Shown one piece after another: positions 11,089-24,115 of a stretch of 64,000 bases of DNA. The number at the start of each line of letters is the position of its first letter. Position 1 is the first letter of the stretch. The notes under the pieces were generated by a model. The model made no database searches and was not told the DNA's origin. It saw nothing but the letters and a program-made list of their open reading frames with translations. Both the position numbers and the translations under genes were made by a program. The DNA is from Mycoplasmopsis canis PG 14 (lineage in GTDB: Bacteria; Bacillota_I; Bacilli_A; Mycoplasmatales; Metamycoplasmataceae). The stretch lies in NCBI RefSeq assembly GCF_001553195.1, contig NZ_CP014281.1, positions 496,001-560,000 of the forward strand, written 5' to 3'.

Positions 11089-11648
11089 AATTTTTGCTTT
11101 ATTGAATTTAACATTTCTTTCTGTTTTCAAGAAGAAAATTTAGGCTTAATAAAATTCAACCTACAATATAATAATTCATATTCATCAATAGATATAAATT
11201 TCTTTATTTTTTCTAAAGATATTTGCTCAGAATCAAAAATAGAATACTCTCTTTGCATCTTTGTATTCAAAGAATGCAAATTTGTTTGATTGTATCCAAC
11301 CAATGATTCAAAAGTATATTGCGAATTATGTAATTTATTAAAATAATTTTGAGTTCTTAATTTTAATGTATTTCAAAATCATCCTTCAAAATTTTCGTTA
11401 TTTTTCCAATTATTCTCATTAACTAGATCCCAAAAACTAATTAAAATTTGGTTTTTTATCTCATCATGATCAAGATTATATTTATTATATAATCAATATA
11501 ATTTTCAAGTTAAGCTTTTAATCTTTTCGAAATAGATTGATTCGAATTTATTAAACAAATAATTTGGTGTAACTTCTTTTTTATTTTCAATATTTAGAAA
11601 CTTTTTAAGATTGATATTTCATTTCTCGATATTAATTTTATTCTTCAT
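11067..11648 (-). CDS. Sigma-70-like (SigH-position) sigma factor
   Basis: A 193-residue protein with six of its eight Trp codons as TGA, so it is invisible under the standard code. A region-2-like block is seen around residues 55-102 (LDHDEIKNQILISFWDL, then WFWNTLKLRTQNYF). A divergent C-terminal block follows (about 150-190, IDEYELLYCRL). The gene overlaps the end of rlmB by 11 bases in the order cysS-rlmB-this gene, the same order as around sigH in Bacillus. Mycoplasmas encode one alternative sigma of this kind (MG428 in M. genitalium, linked to recombination genes). The region-4 helix-turn-helix is weak by eye. Confidence 0.65.
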
Positions 11649-12339
11649 TTTTTCTTAAAAAATCAAAAAGCACAATACCTGTGGCTACAGAAACATTCAT
11701 AGATTGCACAGTTCCTTTTTGTGGAATATATATTTTAGAATCGCAAACAGATAAAACGCTTTTAGAAACTCCATCTCCTTCATTACCAACAACAATAATT
11801 GATGGCTTATTATAATTAACATGTGCAAGAGAAACAGCTTCTTTATCCAATGCTGTTGCGTAACTTCAATATCCCGCTTTTTTTAGTTTGGTTATTGTTG
11901 CCGATAAACTATTCACTCTATAAAAATTAATTCCTACAAAACCGCCTGAAGAGACTTTCAGCGAAGTAGCATTAATAGATGCAGAATTTTCTTTAGGGAG
12001 CACAATATTTGTCACACCTGTTGCATTAGCTGTTCTTATTATTGCTCCTAAATTATGTGGATCTTGTATTTTATCTAACATTAAAACAATTTCAGGTTTA
12101 TTTTTTATCAAGTACTCAATATCTCTATAAACAATATCGTTCATTATCGCTATAAACCCTTGATGATTTTCTTTTGTCAGTTTATTCAAAAAGCTAACAT
12201 CTTGAATTTCTATTTGCAATCTTGAATTATCAAATAATTTAATATTCTCTTTGTTTGAAATAATTATTTTTTTAACTCCTAAATTATTTTTTACAGCATC
12301 TAAAACAGAATTTTTCCCGCACACAATTAATTCTCTCAT
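11638..12339 (-). CDS. rlmB: 23S rRNA 2'-O-methyltransferase (RlmB/TrmH family)
   Basis: A SpoU-type knotted methyltransferase of 233 residues. Motif 1 (DKIQDPHNLGAIIRTANA), motif 2 (IVVGNEGDGVS) and motif 3 (IPQKGTVQSMNVSVATGI) are all visible. The ATG at 12339 (MRELIVCGKNSVLD) has AAAGGA upstream and fits the family better than the TTG nine bases earlier. It lies 34 bases after cysS. Confidence 0.93.
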
Positions 12340-12373
12340 AAAATCCAATCCTTTTTTTCATATTTTTTGTACA

Positions 12374-13594
12374 CTATAATAGTTTTTCGTTTTGTAAAAT
12401 CGCTCTTAGTAAATCGGCTTTTTCATAATTTTTATCGCCGACAAGAGTTTGTCACTCTTTATAAATGCCTATGTATTTTAAATAATCAAACTTATCAAAA
12501 TCAAAACCTAAAGTGTTAAAAATCTTAATTAGAGTATTTACTAAAATAGGATCTTTATTTTGATTAATTTCTTTAATTAAGTCGTTTATACTTTTGTTAA
12601 AGTCAGAAAATTTAAGTTCATAAATGTTATTCATAGTACTCTTAAATAATTCTGTATTCATTTCATTATTTTGAAAAAACTCTAATTCTTTAATGAAAAA
12701 TATTTTCTTAATTTTTTTAAAAATTACTTCAATGTTATTTAATAAATTTTCATCAATATTAATTATTGATGTCACACCATTTAAAAGAATAGCCATTTTT
12801 AAGTAATCTGGCGTATATTTCTCTATAAAATCTCTTCCTAAGATAACATTTTGTAATGATTTAGACATCTTTATGTTATTTAAGTTAATTTGACCAGTTC
12901 TAATTCATTTCTTCGCTAAATTCTTATTTGCAACACTATAAAACTGTATGTTTTCGTTTTCATGATGAGGAAAAGTTAGATCCATACCACCACCATGAAT
13001 ATCAACACCTTCATTACCAAAATGTTTGTAAATCATAGCTACACATTCGGTGTGTCAACCTGGCCTACCTAAACCAAAGTCAGAATCGTATCTAATCCCT
13101 AATTCAGTTTTTTTTCATAAAGCAAAATCAGCCGGATGTTTTTTATTCAAGGTCTTATCTTCATATGCCATACTATCTATATTTTGTCCTGATACAGCAC
13201 CATAATTCTTTTTATTTTTATTTATATTAAATCAAACATTGCCATCAATAACATAAGCATCTTCATTTAAAACCATTTTTTTTACTAAAGAATTCATCTC
13301 ATTTAAATTTTGAGTAACGAATTCAAATGATGAAACTGTATCTACATTAAATTTTTTTAAAAGATCAAAATAATCTTCTGAGTATTTTTTTGCAATCATC
13401 TCCTCAGAAGTATTTTCAAGCATTGCTTGATTAATTATCTTATCATCAATATCCGTTATATTGTGAATGAATTTAAAATCAATTTTTAAGGATCTTGCAG
13501 CTTTAAGCATCAAATCATAAGTTATTATTGGTCTTAAATTACCAATATGAACGTAATTATAAACAGTTGGCCCACATACATAAATTTTTAACAT
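12374..13594 (-). CDS. cysS: Cysteinyl-tRNA synthetase
   Basis: A class I synthetase charging tRNA-Cys, 406 residues, short because the C-terminal anticodon-binding extension is reduced. It has the zinc Cys at [20 protein letters not shown] (including the HIGH-type HIGN), the GWHTECVAM zinc site, the HHENE motif and KMSKS. No Shine-Dalgarno precedes the ATG at 13594; a perfect TATAAT is only 6 bases upstream. It is divergent from argS. Confidence 0.96.
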
Positions 13595-13600
13595 ATTTAT

Positions 13601-13606
13601 ATTATA
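13601..13606 (-). promoter_or_regulatory. -10 box of a leaderless cysS promoter
   Basis: TATAAT on the minus strand with 6 bases between it and the cysS ATG, so transcription should start at or next to the start codon. Confidence 0.6.
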
Positions 13607-13662
13607 AATATTTTTTTAATTTTATACAATTTATATATAAAGAAAGATTTTTAAGGAGCGGT

Positions 13663-15315
13663 ATGAACTTAAAACAAAAAATTAAAAGTATATTAATAGA
13701 TTCAATTGAAGAAATTAAAAAAGAAAATTATTTTGATGATAATTTTGAAACAAAGGATTTAAACTTTCTTTTATCTGAACCAAATATACCTGAGAATAAA
13801 AACGAAAATGCGATTAATTTTGATTTTTCATCAAATATAGCTTTTATTTTAAAAAAATACAAAAAATCTTCACCTATAGATATTGCTAATAAAATAAAAG
13901 AAAAACTAGAAAAAAATGATGCATTCAAATTTATTTCAGTTAGTGCGCCAGGTTTTTTAAATTTTGTTATTAACAATAATTTATTTTCAAATGTACTGAA
14001 ACAAATAATTACCGAAGGGAATGAATATGGTTCAAATTTTGTTGAAACCAAAAAAATAAATGTTGAATTCGTTTCGGCTAATCCTACTGGTTTTTTACAT
14101 GTTGGACATGTTAGAGGTGCTGTATTCGGAGATTCTTTAATAAGGATTTTAAGACATGCAGGATACAATGTTGAAGCTGAATATTATGTAAATGACGCAG
14201 GAAATCAAATAAATATATTAGCGGATTCTATAATCATTAGATATAAAGAATTATTTGGTATTAATGAAGAAATGCCTGAAGATTCATATAAAGGAACTGA
14301 TATCATTTGAGCTGCCAACAAAATTAAAGAAAAATTCGGAGACTACTTTTTAACAAACTTTAATGAGAAAAAGGAAGAACTAAAAACTGTTGCAACCGAA
14401 ATATTACTAAACAAAATAAAAGACGATTTAGGAAAAATAAATGTTTCGTTTGATACATTCTCAAGCGAAAAAAAATTAACCGAAAACAACTTGATTGAAC
14501 CTGTGTTGGAAAAACTTAAGAAACATACATTCACTAAGGATGGGGCACTATTTCTTAACACCACAAAATTCGGGGATGATAAAGATAGAGTTCTAGTAAA
14601 AAGTGATGGCGCTTATACTTATTTAACGCCTGATATAGCGTATCACGAAACTAAACTGCAAAAATGCGATGCGCTAATTAATATTTGAGGAGCAGATCAT
14701 TCAGGATATATTGATAGAATGAGAATAGCAATTGAATCACTTGGATATGATTCAAAAAATCTACAATTTCTTGTAATTCAACTCGTTAGATTAATTAAAA
14801 ACGGGGAAGAATTTAAAATGTCAAAAAGAGCTGGTACAAGCGTAACATTGGCAGACTTACTAGATAATACTTCATCAGATGCAATAAGATTCATGATGTT
14901 AACACGTGAAATTAATACTAAATATGATTTTAATATTGATGATGCCAATTCGAAAGATGCAAGCAATCCAGTATTTAATGTTCAATACTCACACGCAAGA
15001 ACAGTTTCCTTACTAAAAAACCTAAAACCTTATAAACTCTTAGAAAATTTTGAAATAACTAATAAAGCTAAGAAAGTAATTTTATCATTAGATGAATTCC
15101 CTAATTTATTAGAATCAATCGTAACAACTTCTAAGGTAAATTTATTAAGTCAATACTTATTAAATCTTTCAAATTTATTCAATAGTTTTTACGCTGAAAC
15201 AAAATTAAAAGATCATGAATACGAAGAATACTACTCTGCAATGGTATTAGCTGTCCAAACAATATTTAAAATCGGACTAAATTTAATAGGCGTTAGTGCG
15301 CCAGAAGTTATGTAA
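13663..15315 (+). CDS. argS: Arginyl-tRNA synthetase
   Basis: A class I synthetase of 550 residues. It has an N-terminal additional domain (about 1-120), HIGH-type HVGH in PTGFLHVGHVRGAVFGD (about 140), the TPDIAYH motif and FKMSKRAGT, and a DALR anticodon-binding domain at the C-terminus. In-frame TGA codes the Trp of INIWGADHSG. The chosen ATG has AAGGAG 5 bases upstream; an upstream in-frame extension has no ribosome site and overlaps cysS. Confidence 0.97.
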
Positions 15316-15389
15316 TAAGCAAAAATTGATTAAAATTTTTAATTTTAATATATAATTAATAAAAATTAAAGTACTTGGAAGGTATTAAA

Positions 15390-15653
15390 ATGAAAAATAC
15401 AACAATGCTAGAAGTAGCAAGTGAATTTATTTTAAATGAACCAAATAGGTCATTTACTTTTGATGAAATTTTTCAAAAAGTTGAAAATGAATTAAAAGAT
15501 ATTTGAGTAAAAAGATTCTTAATCCCTGGTGAAGATGAATCTTATGAAAAAATTAGAGAAAAAAGAATGGGAGAACTTTACCGTCTATTAACTGTTGATA
15601 AAAAGTTTTTTAGAAACGAAGACGGAACTTGAAGTTCTAAATATAAAAATTAG
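15390..15653 (+). CDS. rpoE: RNA polymerase delta subunit
   Basis: An 87-residue HARE-HTH protein: MLEVASEFILNEPNRSFTFDEIF, then RMGELYRLLTVDKKFFRNEDG(TW). It corresponds to the folded N-terminal domain of Bacillus RpoE. The long acidic tail of the Bacillus protein is missing, as in other mycoplasmas. GGAAGG precedes the start, and its stop overlaps the fba ribosome site. Confidence 0.88.
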
Positions 15654-15662
15654 GAGATAGAT

Positions 15663-16529
15663 ATGGCATTAGTAAACGCAAAAGAAATATTAAAAAAAGC
15701 AAAAGCAGGAAAATACGCTGTTCCTCACATTAATATCAATAACTTAGAATGAGCAAAAGCTGCATTATTAACAGCAGAAAAAGAAAAATCACCAATTATT
15801 ATTGCAACTAGTGAAGGTGCAATTAAATATATGGGAGGATTCAATGTTGTTAGTGGTATGGTTTTAGGTTTAATAAACGACTTAAATATTACTGTACCAG
15901 TTGCGCTTCACCTTGACCACGGTTCATACGAAGGGGCTAAAAAAGCAATTGAAACAGATGGTTATACATCATTAATGTTTGACGGTTCACATTTTCCTTT
16001 CGAAGAAAATTACACAAAAACAAGAGAATTAGTAGAATTAGCAAACGCAAAGAACATGTCATTTGAAGCTGAAGTTGGTACAATCGGTGGTGAAGAAGAT
16101 GGTATCGTTGGCAATGGGGAATTCGCTGACCCTGAAGAAGCTAAGAAAATTGCAAGTTTAGGAATCGATGTTCTTGCAGCAGGAATTGGAAATATTCACG
16201 GCCCATACCCAGCTAGTTGAAAATCATTAAATTTTGAAAAATTACAAGAAATTTCAGCAGCTGCCGGAATTGGAATTGTTTTACATGGTGGAAGCGGAAT
16301 TCCTACAGAACAAATTAAAAAAGCTATTAGTCTTGGTGTAACTAAAATTAACGTTAATACAGAATTACAACAATCAAACCACAAGGCTCTTAGAGAATTC
16401 ATAATAAGTGGTAAAGACTTAGAAGGAAAAAACTTTGACCCTCGTAAATTATATAAACCAGGTTTTGAAGCTATGTGCGAAACAGTTAAAGAAAAAATTC
16501 ATGAATTTGGTTCAAATAATAAAGCATAA
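15663..16529 (+). CDS. fba: Class II fructose-1,6-bisphosphate aldolase
   Basis: A glycolytic aldolase of 288 residues that is zinc dependent. It has the Zn ligand region ALHLDHGS with catalytic DHG, the second metal motif EAEVGTIGGEEDG, GNIHGPYP and the phosphate-binding LHGGSGIP and INVNTELQ. TAGGAG, made from the rpoE stop, is its ribosome site, so expression is coupled to rpoE. Confidence 0.97.
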
Positions 16530-16531
16530 TA

Positions 16532-16551
16532 AGCACTATTGTGCTTTTTTT
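16532..16551 (+). terminator. Terminator after fba
   Basis: A short stem AGCAC/GTGCT with a 4-base loop followed by a T-run. Confidence 0.7.
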
Positions 16552-16581
16552 GTGCTTTTTTCAGAAAAAAATATCAATATT

Positions 16582-17172
16582 ATGATGTTAAATTTTAAAA
16601 AAATATTGAGTTTTTGCTTTTTTGTAACAATAATATTCTTAAATACTTCATGTTCATATTTAAATTCTAATAATATAAGTTTAATTAAAGTTATAAAGGT
16701 AATTGATGGTGATACAATTAAAGTTTTAAATAAAGATAATAATCTTGAAATAATTAGGCTTTATGGAATTGATGCTCCTGAAACATTAAAGGAAAGATAT
16801 AATGAGGATTCATTGGCACCAAAAGAAAATTTTTATGCACAAATTTCTAAAAAATATCTTTTAAATAAAATTAAAGAAGCAAATTTTAAACTTTATGTCA
16901 AAAAAATTACTTATGACAAATATAGACGATCAGTATCAATTTTATTTACTGATAAAAGTTTTAAAGAATCCTTAAATATAAAAATGATCAAAGAAGGACT
17001 TGCAAGAGTAGCCTTTATCCAAGGTGAAAACCCAAAGAAGCCATACTATACAACAACTGATTATCAATTTAATTTTTATAAAAAATTAATAGAAAATGAA
17101 AGAGTTGCAAAAGTTCTAAATAAAGGATTTTGAAAGTATTCCGAAAATTTAATTTTCTTTAAAAAACTTTAA
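16582..17172 (+). CDS. Thermonuclease (SNase-like) lipoprotein
   Basis: A secreted or surface nuclease of the staphylococcal-nuclease family, 196 residues. The signal peptide ends in a lipobox-like FLNTSC (Cys 24). The SNase core has VIDGDTIKV, RLYGIDAPET (catalytic Arg and Asp) and YDKYRRSV (second Arg). Such nucleases supply nucleotides to mycoplasmas, which cannot make them. The start is ATG 16582 or 16585; there is no Shine-Dalgarno. The last Trp is TGA. Confidence 0.88.
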
Positions 17173-17238
17173 GAATATGTCCAGTAAATACTTATATATG
17201 ATATAATTTATACATATTACATAGTAATATGTAAATAG

Positions 17239-19200
<1,962 letters not shown>

Positions 19201-19201
19201 G

Positions 19202-19242
19202 ATTATTAAAAAATCAAGCACAAAGCTTGATTTTTTAATAAT
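19202..19242. terminator. 18-bp hairpin terminator after gyrB
   Basis: A perfect 18-bp stem with a 5-base loop between the convergent gyrB and the coiled-coil gene. A/T runs on both arms let it act in both directions. Confidence 0.8.
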
Positions 19243-19243
19243 A

Positions 19244-20692
19244 CTATAATCCCCCGAAGTATGCTATTGCTAATATTATTACTAAAGCTAATAATATTAC
19301 ATAAGCTAATCCGTATAAAATTATTGCTCAGAATGTGTATGCTCATGATGCTTTAACATCTTTTTCAACAACAACTTCTGTTTTTGTTGTTGAAATAGCT
19401 TTATTTTCTAAACCTTCAAAAACTAAGAAATGTGAATTACTTCTTGAAGGAGAAGCAAAAATCGCATATTTATAATCATTTTCTTTTACGAATCCTATGT
19501 GTTTATTTTCGTATGAAACAAATGATAGTACTTGAGCTAATCTTAAATTTTCTTTTTCATTTAATTCGTAGTAAACAAATTTTGAAGGAACATATTCAAC
19601 TTCTGATGAACCTTTAATAGATTTAGATAATTTATTAACTGACTGTGATAATGATTTAGCTACTAATTTAAGTAAGTGACGTTCATCATTGTTTTTTAAT
19701 TCAAGAGATAAGTCTTTCTCGGCCTTTAATACTCTTTCTAACTCAACTTTAATCTCATTAAAATCTTTCTCAGATGTAATCACTTCTTTATCATATTTTG
19801 AAGCAATAAGCTCTAATTGTTTTGCATAAATAGCTAAAGCTTCTAATTTTGTATTAGTATTTAATTTATCAAAAAATTCATATTTTACAGTTTCTTCTTT
19901 AGCTACAATTACTTCTTTTTTATCTTTGCTTTCTACATAAACTTCTTTAATTACTTCTTTAATTACTTCTTTTTCAATATAAACAGGTACTTCTCTAACT
20001 ACTTCTTTAACAACTTCAACTTCTTTAACGACTTCAACTTTTTCTGCTTCTTTTGATTGTTCGATAGATTCAGAAACAATTTTCTTTCTTAATGACTCAA
20101 TTTCTTTAAGTAGAGCTTCTTTATCAGCATTACTATCTTGAAGTTTCAATTTTAGTTCTTCAATTTCTTTTGAGTACTTTCCGCTTGAATCTTTAAGAAG
20201 TTCGTCTAATTCACTAATTTCTTGTGTTAATTTTTCAATTTGAATATCTTTTGCAGATTTTCTAACTGGTGGAATAAAGTCATCATTAGCAGGGAAGTAT
20301 GTTTTGTGGTCTTTTAATATTTTAAAATCAACATTCTCTCTTAAATTATTTACAAATTTAGATGAAGCCTTATCGTCTACAAGATTTGTTTTTGTTGACA
20401 TAAAAATTTCTTCAGCAACATCTGAATAAACTAATTTACCATCGTATTTTTCAACATCGATTTCGTGCTCGAAAACCATTTTTTCGTTTTGTATAGATAA
20501 AATGTGACCACCTCAAATTCTTTTACTTGTTTGAAATTGTGTTCAACATTCGTATCCTAATGATAAAAATCAGTTTAAAGCATCTTTACGTGTTTTAAAT
20601 ATCGCTAATGCTGAAGAAACTTTTGGGTGTTTTAAAGCTCAAGGAAATTCCTTGTTTAAGCTTGGTTTGTATTCACAAAATATACGTTTCAT
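19244..20692 (-). CDS. Coiled-coil protein with C-terminal membrane anchor
   Basis: A 482-residue protein of unknown function. The N-terminal 75 residues form a small Trp-rich domain (LNKEFPWALKHPKVSSALAI, KTRKDALNWF). Residues about 155-215 are coiled coil. A Val/Glu/Lys repeat follows (variants of KEVEVVKEV and EKEVIKEVIKEV, about 220-260), then a second helical region. The protein ends in a single hydrophobic helix (YVILLALVIILAIAYFGGL), so it is tail-anchored. The repeats suggest a structural or adhesin-like role, but nothing specific is recognisable. Confidence 0.75.
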
Positions 20693-20983
20693 ATTTTTCC
20701 TTTTTTAATGTTTTGTTTTAATATGTTATCATTTCTATATAACTTGTAAATATTATATAGATAAAAAAATATTTATAAAATATTTAAAATTGTTCTAAAA
20801 GTACCTATATATAGACGTAAAAGTATTTTCTTGGTATTTTTTTCATATAATTATTATAAAAATTCATAAAAAAACTTGTTTTTTACTTTTAATACTTGAC
20901 ACAAGCTTTAAAAGTGTTTTTTTAAATAATTTTAAGTAAGATTAAATTTTTAAAGGGAAAATTATAGTAAAATTATATTGCTT

Positions 20984-21421
20984 ATGAAGATCATTTCTAA
21001 TAATAAAATTGCCCATAAAGATTATGAGGTACTCGAAAAATATGAAGCCGGAATATCATTGGAAGGTTGAGAAGTAAAAAGTTCTAGATCTTCTGGCGTT
21101 TCATTAACAAATGCTTTTTGTTCTATATACAAAAATGAATTGTGATTAAAGGAATCTTTTTTTAAACAGTATATGAATGTTAAAGGTGATGAAACAAGAG
21201 ATAGAAAACTTTTAATGAATAAAAATGAAATTCGTAAGTTAAAATTCAAATTAGAAGCACAACAATTGACTCTAATCCCTTTAAAAATATATTTTAATAA
21301 CAAATCCTTTATTAAAGTAGAAATTGCTTTAGCTAAAGGATTGAAAAAATATGATAAAAGAGAAAAAATAGCTAAAGAAGAAGTTAGAAAAAAAATTATA
21401 AAAACTTTAGCAACATATTAG
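20984..21421 (+). CDS. smpB: SsrA-binding protein SmpB
   Basis: A partner of tmRNA in ribosome rescue, 145 residues. It has the N-terminal [35 protein letters not shown] with TGA Trp, and the C-terminal [13 protein letters not shown]. The TAG stop ends on the first base of the ssrA gene. There is no Shine-Dalgarno before the ATG. Confidence 0.95.
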
Positions 21422-21784
21422 GGGATATAATGGTTTCGACATGTGTAGGATGCTAAACATGGCAGTAGTGTGGAAGACTATAATTTCTACTAGGCTTTCT
21501 TAAACGGAAAATCAAATAAATTTGCATCATTTATGTATGCACAAAACTCAAATCTTGCATTTGCATAATTAATTAGCAACAAGTTGTTTTTATTACATTC
21601 CTTAGGTATAAAAACAGGTTTTTAAGGATAGTTATTAAATTTGCGACTTAATAATGAAATTAGCAAAATAATATTAGTTGTTTTTGTTATTTTTAGCTAA
21701 TATTATTATCAAAATAACATAAACTGTAGAAGTGTTAAGTGATTTTACATGTGGACACGGGTTCGACTCCCGTTATCTCCACCA
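21421..21784 (+). ncRNA. ssrA: Transfer-messenger RNA (tmRNA)
   Basis: 364 nt. The 5' end GGGGATAATGGTTTCGAC-type sequence and the 3' end GGTTCGACTCCCG...TATCTCCACCA form the tRNA-like domain, with a 7-bp acceptor stem and an encoded CCA. The tag reading frame most likely resumes at GCT 21494 and ends at TAA 21566-21568. It gives a 24-residue tag that begins AFLNGKSNK and ends NSNLAFA, a typical mycoplasma-like hydrophobic degradation tag. The exact resume codon is inferred. Confidence 0.95.
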
Positions 21785-21791
21785 AAATTTA

Positions 21792-21818
21792 AGTTTGGTT
21801 TATATCAAACTTTTTTTA
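21792..21818 (+). terminator. Terminator after ssrA
   Basis: Stem AGTTTG/CAAACT followed by seven T, 8 bases after the tmRNA CCA. Confidence 0.75.
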
Positions 21819-21834
21819 TATTTTTTTTACAAAA

Positions 21835-21860
21835 AAACATATTCGAAAAAGAATATGTTT
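21835..21860 (-). terminator. Terminator after the transglutaminase-like lipoprotein gene
   Basis: A 10-bp stem AAACATATTC/GAATATGTTT with a 6-base loop and T-rich sequence on the minus-strand side. Confidence 0.75.
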
Positions 21861-21869
21861 TTTTCTTTT

Positions 21870-23789
21870 TTAACTTGTTTTTTCCTTTATTAATCTTTCA
21901 ATTTCTGATAGTAAATTAATATTTTCACTTGTGTTTAACTCTTCTTGTGACTCAAGAGAACCTAACTTTTCTTTTAAGGATTGATAGTTAGAATCATTTT
22001 CTGTAAAGAATAATCCAAATTTAACATATAATGATTTTAATTTTAGTTTAAGTGAATAATTTGAATTAACATCAGCATCATTTGGGACGTCTAATTCGAA
22101 TGAAAAATCATTTTTAGTTGTAACTTTAATTTTTCCATCTTTAAATAAGTATTCTAAATCATTAATTTTTGTAGGTAAATCTTGAATAAGTTTAACCGTT
22201 TTATCTTCTAAGTTATATGAATAAATTTTTTGTTTACTATTTGAATTCTTTATGATAAAAATAACATTCTTATAACTTATTAGGAGATTCTCTAAATTAT
22301 CGTTCTCTAAACCTGAAAAGGTTATTTCTTTTAATTCTCTCGCCTTATTCTTCGTTTCTAACGAAACAAGTTTTCCGTTTTTAACAAAGTAAGCATGGCC
22401 TTTATAAAAATGATAGTCTGACTCACTTTGAGGATCTATAAAATTGTTAAAAATAGATTCGCTTTCTTCTTTTGAAATATTATTATTGACTTCATTTAAT
22501 AAACTTGCGTCCAAACCATTAATGTTTGTGTCCCAATTTAAATGCTTTTCGTATTTAAACATTGTTTTAAAATTAGAAATTAATTTTGCACTACCTTGAA
22601 AAACAGGTGGATAATCGACATCAACTTTTCCGGGATCTAAGTGTGTTGGGTCAACAATAAATCATTTGCCATCTTCATTTTTGAATGTAAATCAAATATG
22701 TTGTTCACCAGTTATTATTCTAAATTCTAATCCTGCAATTGAATATAATATCGCAGCTTGTTCTACATACTCTTTGCAAACACCTCAAAACTTTGTGTAT
22801 GCATCATTTAAACCTTCTGATTTAAACATGTAATTAAGTTTATCATCTACAAATCTTGTTAACACAAAAACTTTATCATACACGCTCATCCCTTCACTCA
22901 ATAACAATATTGCTTCATCCACATAGTTTGCCATTGACTTCTTTGATTCATGAGTTAACTTATTTGATGATGCAGAAAAAGTGAAAAGGTTATTGTTTTT
23001 TGTGCTAAAATTCACGGTTGCAGCTGACCCTACCGAAAGATATGGGTATTTGTAATATTCCTTAGTAAGGATATCTCAATAAATCTTATAAGCTTCTTCA
23101 ATTTTTATAGCATTTTCTTTTGTGTTATATTTTTCCATAAAATATTGTCTATTTTTTAAAGACTCTATTTCTTTAATAAGTTCATTTTTTATAGTCAATG
23201 AATCTGGAACTGATTCAAAAATTACTGTTGGTTTTTCATTAGAGTCATCATAATTCTTAACTTTTTTATCCACATCGTCAAATAAATTTACTAAACTTTC
23301 AAAGTAAGTGCTTTTGTAGTTTTCTTTAGTTACAACATTTATTTTAGATATATATGAATTTATTTTATCTAGTTTTGGCGCTCCTTCAACAAGGAATGAT
23401 GGCATACCATTTGGTTCAGAATCTTCTTGGAAATAAAATATGTAAGGTATGCTAATTCTTTTTTCTTCAAAATAAATAATTCTACTTTTTATATAATTAA
23501 ATTTCTCTTGAGCAGCAAGTAGTTCATTGTTACTTCTTAATTCTTGTTCAACACTACTTTTTTTCAAATCTGTCTTAGGCGTAGATTTACCAAACTCATT
23601 TTTTGGATTTCCTTTATTTTTAGAGATTGGGCTAGAATCTTTTGGTTTTTCTTCCTTTTTATTAATTTCGCCATTTTTTAATGTGTTATCACTAGATTTG
23701 TTTACTTGTGTACCAACACAAGAAACTAATCCGATATTTAATAAGGAAGCGGTAAAAATTATTAAAAGTTTACTTTTAATTTTTTGCAT
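21870..23789 (-). CDS. Transglutaminase-like lipoprotein
   Basis: A 639-residue surface lipoprotein. The signal peptide ends in GLVSC (Cys 24) and a Lys/Ser-rich linker follows. The core at about residues 270-385 is a transglutaminase-like cysteine domain: FWGVCKEYVEQAA gives Cys 338, GEQHIW gives His 364 and FIVDPTH gives Asp 380, the expected Cys-His-Asp order. The C-terminal 250 residues have a beta-rich, propeller-like look. The family is known in several mycoplasmas; its substrate is unknown. Three TGA Trp codons split the frame under the standard code. Confidence 0.8.
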
Positions 23790-23980
23790 TTCATCTCCTA
23801 ATATATTTTTTATATATTTAAATTATATTACTAAATGAAAAAAATACCAAAAATGGTATGATTAAGATAATTGTATAAATCTAAAAAAGATATAAATTTT
23901 TAAAAAAATATTAAATTTTCTTGTATCAAATCATTTATTACTAAGTTTTGAATTTAACCTAAAAGTTGTATAATTAATGT

Positions 23981-24056
23981 GCATTGTTAGCTCAGTAGGT
24001 AGAGCAGCTGGCTCTTAACCAGCGGGTCGCAGGTTCGATCCCTGTACAATGTACCA
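23981..24056 (+). tRNA. tRNA-Lys (anticodon CTT)
   Basis: 76 nt with encoded CCA. The anticodon stem is GCTGG/CCAGC around loop CTCTTAA; the TTCGATC T-loop is intact. The first acceptor pair is G-U. Confidence 0.93.
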
Positions 24057-24115
24057 TTTCACTTTGTGGCCGAGCAAACTATAATTGGTTTGCTTTTATT
24101 TTAAAAGTATTTAAA

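Noticed and set aside
12337-12348. TTG start for rlmB (and the similar TTG for plsX at 34065)
   Set aside because: An ATG nine bases downstream has correct ribosome-site spacing and matches the family N-terminus.
13528-13662. Longer N-terminus for argS
   Set aside because: It overlaps the divergent cysS coding region and lacks a ribosome site; the ATG at 13663 has AAGGAG.
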